Below, one piece after another: positions 6,189 to 8,945 of a DNA stretch of 8,945 nucleotides. The position numbers were made by a program, and so were the translations under genes. This DNA comes from JBHHYN01 sp046757565 (GTDB lineage: Bacteria > Pseudomonadota > Gammaproteobacteria > Eutrophobiales > Eutrophobiaceae): contig JBHHYN010000123.1 in the NCBI GenBank assembly GCA_046757565.1, positions 1 through 8,945 on the forward strand, in the 5' to 3' direction. The notes below the pieces were generated by a model. It was not told the origin of the DNA. It did not search any database and saw only the letters and a program-made list of their open reading frames with translations. Position 1 is the stretch's first letter, and every line of letters begins with the position of its first letter.

Positions 6189-7676
6189 TTGACTCTTGAT
6201 ATTGAACGGCTTATACGGGATGCACGATTATTATGCCGTATACGCCTAATCATTTTCACCCTGCTGCTTTTACCCGGCTGCAGTGATGCCCAGGAACAAC
6301 TCGTCTTTCCGGCCAGTTCCGTGGACCCCGAACAGCATATTTATCAACTGCAGCTGGCCACACGGGGCCATTTAGATATTAATACAGCGGTCGACCCGCA
6401 ACGAATTGCCGACACCCTGCTGCATCTGCTGAAGCAACCCTCTAGAAGCTGCCAGGAGGGGCGCATGGCGGATGCGGCCGGGAAACTTCTACGTGAGGCC
6501 GGTGACTCCCTGGGGATTGATGTCCATGTTGACGATCTGCCGGCAAGCGTAGCAGCCATGGGCAGGCAGCGGCAGGCTGACCTTTACTGCAATCAGGGGA
6601 GGACTGCGCCCGAATCGGGTAACGTGGTAGCATTTGTCGCCGGTGATCCCCTGCTCCCGTCCTGGAATCTCTCCTTTCATCTGGACACGAATCAGACAAA
6701 ATTCGATGGTTTTCGGCGTCGAGGGGATATCATCCGTTCCGGGCCGGGGACCCCTCTGGGGGCGGATGACAAGGCCGGACTGGCGATTGTCATCGAAATT
6801 TTGAGGCTCATTCGGGAGCATTCTATTCACCACGGCGATATCCGCATCGTAGGTCTCGTCGCCGAAGAAGATTCATCCGCAGGGGCACAATTAATCAGCG
6901 GCGAGGCATTCAGGGGGGATATCCTCGTCTCTATAGACGGTACGGAACCTGACCGGATCGGCCGGGCGGCGCCCACCATGTACAACGGAACCATCACGGT
7001 CAAGACAGCGACCAGTCATCCTGCAGCGATTGATAACAAGCGCTCGGTGAGCGCCTGTGCTGTGGGCGCGCGTATCCTGAGTGAGGGAGGATTCAATCCG
7101 GATGGTCATCCGCACGGACACCCAGGCGTGGTGTTGCATTCATATTTCGTCTCTTGTGGCGTGGATGGCAAGCATCGCACTCCCAAAGGCGAGCCTGTGG
7201 CAGACTATCAGTATAATACGGTTTCCCCCTACTGGACCGCGGCCTGGCAAATGCGCAGTCTGGAAGGCGCACACGCAGCACAGGCCATGGCGGCAAATCT
7301 GGTGACGATTATCAAACAAATATGTGTCCAGGCAGGACAGGGACGGACGCCCGTCCAGTGCACCATTACCGGCGCAGATAAACCGGAACTGCTGGGCTAC
7401 ACTGTCTCTTCTGACGCCTCTGCCCTGCAGTTACTGGAAGCGGGCTTCGGTAGTACGGGAACGAACAAGGTACGCATCAGCGCCAGGCAATTCGGGGCCT
7501 TTAACGGCAATTATATCAACAGCCGCTTTGGTGAAGAGATGCTGATAGTGGGCACAGGGGCAGATCAGATCCATACCAATGAAGAGAGTGTCTCCATAAA
7601 AGGCATGGCGCGAGTGGCCAGGGGCCTGCTCGCCAGCATGCTTGAGTCATACCGTTATCGCCGCATCCGCAAATAA
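6189..7676 (+). CDS. M20 (PepT-like) metallopeptidase, probable lipoprotein
   Basis: A zinc aminopeptidase-type protein of the M20 family, closest by motif to tripeptidase PepT. Counting from the TTG at 6189 (495 residues), the metal and catalytic residues are in order: HLD (H164, D166), GADDKAG (D193), AEED (E226-E227), D250 in SIDGTE, and H462 in QIHTNEES. The lid/dimer domain fills about 255-455. A hydrophobic stretch ending LLLLPGC fits a lipoprotein signal with lipidated Cys31, placing the enzyme at the envelope, whereas classical PepT is cytoplasmic. The start is uncertain: there is no in-frame ATG between the previous gene's stop and residue 93. TTG 6189 gives a normal-length signal but no ribosome binding site. 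TTG 6123 has AAGAAG upstream but gives a 52-residue leader. It follows the PLP-enzyme gene by 16-82 bp. The 3' end overlaps the TatD-family gene by 30 bp. Confidence 0.85.
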   Translation: MTLDIERLIRDARLLCRIRLIIFTLLLLPGCSDAQEQLVFPASSVDPEQHIYQLQLATRGHLDINTAVDPQRIADTLLHLLKQPSRSCQEGRMADAAGKLLREAGDSLGIDVHVDDLPASVAAMGRQRQADLYCNQGRTAPESGNVVAFVAGDPLLPSWNLSFHLDTNQTKFDGFRRRGDIIRSGPGTPLGADDKAGLAIVIEILRLIREHSIHHGDIRIVGLVAEEDSSAGAQLISGEAFRGDILVSIDGTEPDRIGRAAPTMYNGTITVKTATSHPAAIDNKRSVSACAVGARILSEGGFNPDGHPHGHPGVVLHSYFVSCGVDGKHRTPKGEPVADYQYNTVSPYWTAAWQMRSLEGAHAAQAMAANLVTIIKQICVQAGQGRTPVQCTITGADKPELLGYTVSSDASALQLLEAGFGSTGTNKVRISARQFGAFNGNYINSRFGEEMLIVGTGADQIHTNEESVSIKGMARVARGLLASMLESYRYRRIRK

Positions 7677-8432
7677 ACGAAAGAAATTCGCGCTTGTCGC
7701 TTCGGCAATGGAGTGAAGGGTTTGGCCGCGTAATTCAGCGAGTGTTTCCGCCACGTAGCGGACATAGGCAGGCTGGTTTTGCCTGCCCCGATACGGTACC
7801 GGCGCCAGATACGGAGAATCCGTCTCGACCAGCATCCTCTCCAGCGGCACCTGTCCGGCTACTTCTTTCAGATCTCCGGCGTTTTTGAAGGTCAAGATCC
7901 CTGAAAATGAGATATAGAAATTGAGATCCATGGCGCGTTGTGCGCTACTCCAGTCATCGACGAAACAGTGCATCACGCCACCTACAGCATCGGCTCCCTC
8001 TTCGTCCAATATCTTTATGACATCATCCCTGGCTTCCCGGGAGTGAATGATTAGCGGCTTTTGTGCCAGTTTTGCCGCCCGGATGTGAGTGCGGAAACGC
8101 TGCCGTTGCCACTCCAGGTCCCCCTTGCTGCGGTAATAGTCGAGTCCCGTTTCACCGATGGCCACGACCTCGGGGACCGTTGCCAGTTCAGCCAACTGCT
8201 CCGCTGATGGTTCTTGCGCCAGTTCCGTATTCGGGTGTATTCCCACCGAAGCCGAGACACAGGTATACTGCTGCGCCAGTTGCAAAACGTCCGGGTAACT
8301 GTCCAGGTCGATGCAGACACACAACATGTGTTCCACCCCCTGCGCCCCGGCCGCAGCCAGAATGGCCGCTGCCCCGCCCGCCTGCTCTATCATCGGGATA
8401 TGACAATGGGAATCAACCAACGTAGATGGCAT
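7647..8432 (-). CDS. ycfH: TatD-family metal-dependent hydrolase (YcfH type)
   Basis: A 261-residue cytoplasmic TIM-barrel hydrolase of the TatD family, whose members have metal-dependent DNase activity. Metal ligands are all present: H9 and H11 in DSHCH, E94 in GETGLDYY, H130 in IIHSRE, H155 in MHCF and D205 in ETDSPYLAP. The stretch FYISFSGILTFKNA and the PYRGRQNQPAYV region match E. coli YcfH closely as I remember it. Length is typical and the ATG start is directly before the DSHCH strand; only a weak AAAGAAA precedes it. In many gammaproteobacteria ycfH follows holB; here it stands alone, convergent with the peptidase gene. The final ten codons are antisense to the end of that gene. Confidence 0.95.
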   Translation of the reverse strand: MPSTLVDSHCHIPMIEQAGGAAAILAAAGAQGVEHMLCVCIDLDSYPDVLQLAQQYTCVSASVGIHPNTELAQEPSAEQLAELATVPEVVAIGETGLDYYRSKGDLEWQRQRFRTHIRAAKLAQKPLIIHSREARDDVIKILDEEGADAVGGVMHCFVDDWSSAQRAMDLNFYISFSGILTFKNAGDLKEVAGQVPLERMLVETDSPYLAPVPYRGRQNQPAYVRYVAETLAELRGQTLHSIAEATSANFFRLFADAAITV

Positions 8433-8734
8433 AAGATTTCTTTATGCTTTTAAAAACCCAGATTAGATTACACTGATGGGATAAGAAACAGGTTGAAAGT
8501 AGAAAGTAAAAAGTGAAAAAAAATCACTGGTTTCCGGTAAACTAGCAAATAGGCGATTTCACTACTGTAACCTATTGATTAATAAAGACTAAGACCGTGC
8601 TACGCATTCAAGTAAAGACACTGATAATGCATCACAACTGCTTGTTTCTAAATAACATATCTGGATGCAGTGATATATTAACCAGACGAGAGTGAAAAGA
8701 AATAATTACTTTCTACTTTTAACTTTATACTTTT
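8433..8734. other. Gene-free spacer with a long-range inverted repeat
   Basis: No supported gene. Bases 8492-8509 and 8706-8723 are inverted copies (17 of 18 match; the perfect core AAAGTAGAAAGTAA at 8496-8509 pairs with 8706-8719), enclosing about 230 bp. The A-rich arms are low complexity, so this could be a degraded small element or coincidence. The right arm ends just before the target duplication of the MITE. Confidence 0.4.
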
Positions 8735-8892
8735 GGGTCTTCAGCAGAATCTGTGGGTTGATATATAAACAGTAGCCCGTCATTCCCGTGAAAACGGGAA
8801 TGACGGTATTTATGACTTGAATCCGCCTCTCTATTTAATCAGTTTTTATTCAAAAGTCTTTCTTGTTAACCCACAGATTCTGCTGAAGAGCC
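8735..8892. mobile_element. Complete 158-bp MITE (copy 2)
   Basis: Terminal inverted repeats at 8735-8759 and 8868-8892 match at 24 of 25 positions, starting GGGTCTTCAGCAG on the left and GGCTCTTCAGCAG reading in from the right. The 8-base direct repeat ATACTTTT flanks it exactly (8727-8734 and 8893-8900), the footprint of transposition. No transposase is encoded, so it would need one in trans. The GG(G/C)TCTT ends with 8-bp duplications resemble ISL3-family insertion sequences as I recall them; IS1595-type elements also make 8-bp duplications. A second copy of its right end is at 1-54. Confidence 0.9.
8777..8806. repeat. 13-bp perfect hairpin of the CGTCATTCCCG type inside the MITE
   Basis: CCGTCATTCCCGT (8777-8789) pairs perfectly with ACGGGAATGACGG (8794-8806) around the loop GAAA. 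The GTCATTCCCG/CGGGAATGAC palindrome is a common dispersed extragenic repeat in proteobacteria. In the trpB copy the same hairpin, if present, would lie just downstream of the stop codon, where it could protect or end the mRNA; that portion is outside the window. Confidence 0.75.
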
Positions 8893-8945
8893 ATACTTTT
8901 TACTCAAATAGTATGTGTAGCGCGATCAGACTTGAGGGCGCCGGC

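Noticed and set aside
6220..6288. ATG codons at 6220 and 6233 as the peptidase start
   Set aside because: Both are out of frame and reach stops within 10-19 codons.
8777..8806. The strong hairpin as an intrinsic terminator of a gene in this window
   Set aside because: No gene ends here: the TatD-family gene is transcribed away from it. The hairpin belongs to the MITE and is of a common dispersed type.

Overview
The window looks like chromosomal DNA of a proteobacterium, most likely a gammaproteobacterium. The evidence is the moderately GC-rich coding DNA, the YcfH-type TatD hydrolase, and the common proteobacterial hairpin repeat (CGTCATTCCCG...CGGGAATGACG) near the right end. I cannot name a genus. 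Coding regions are GC-richer than the spacers. The spacer at about 4355-4950 and the stretch at about 5820-6250 are clearly AT-rich.

Layout, left to right. Positions 28-1311 (minus) encode trpB, the tryptophan synthase beta chain; no trpA is in view. Positions 1419-2303 (minus) encode an alpha/beta-hydrolase with a TTG start and a strong ribosome binding site. Positions 2304-2767 hold no convincing gene, but they do hold a 276-bp inverted-repeat-bounded element containing a run of small hairpins. Positions 2768-4354 (minus) encode an unusual three-part protein: a MerR-type DNA-binding head, a PAS-like middle and a class III nucleotide cyclase tail with its catalytic residues intact. Just upstream, at 4416-4703, lies a decayed copy of the DNA-binding head only. 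Positions 4704-4948 form an AT-rich control region with a near-consensus sigma70 promoter reading toward the cyclase and at least two palindromes. A related palindrome sits in the cyclase's own candidate promoter. Reading right are a class V PLP enzyme (4949-6106) and an M20/PepT-like peptidase with a probable lipoprotein signal (about 6189-7676). The peptidase runs tail-to-tail into a TatD-family hydrolase (7647-8432, minus), overlapping it by 30 bp. The last 500 bp carry no gene but contain a complete 158-bp MITE at 8735-8892.

The two strongest observations are these. (1) The MITE has 25-bp terminal inverted repeats and an 8-bp target duplication. Its right end is repeated perfectly at bases 1-54, and there it supplies the last eight codons and the stop codon of trpB. 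(2) The MerR-cyclase fusion, its truncated upstream paralogue and the shared CAGTATA/TATACTG palindromes look like a self-regulated signalling locus facing a PLP enzyme plus lipoprotein-peptidase pair. That would suggest a cAMP-producing transcription factor controlling an amino-acid or peptide function, which is inference from arrangement only.
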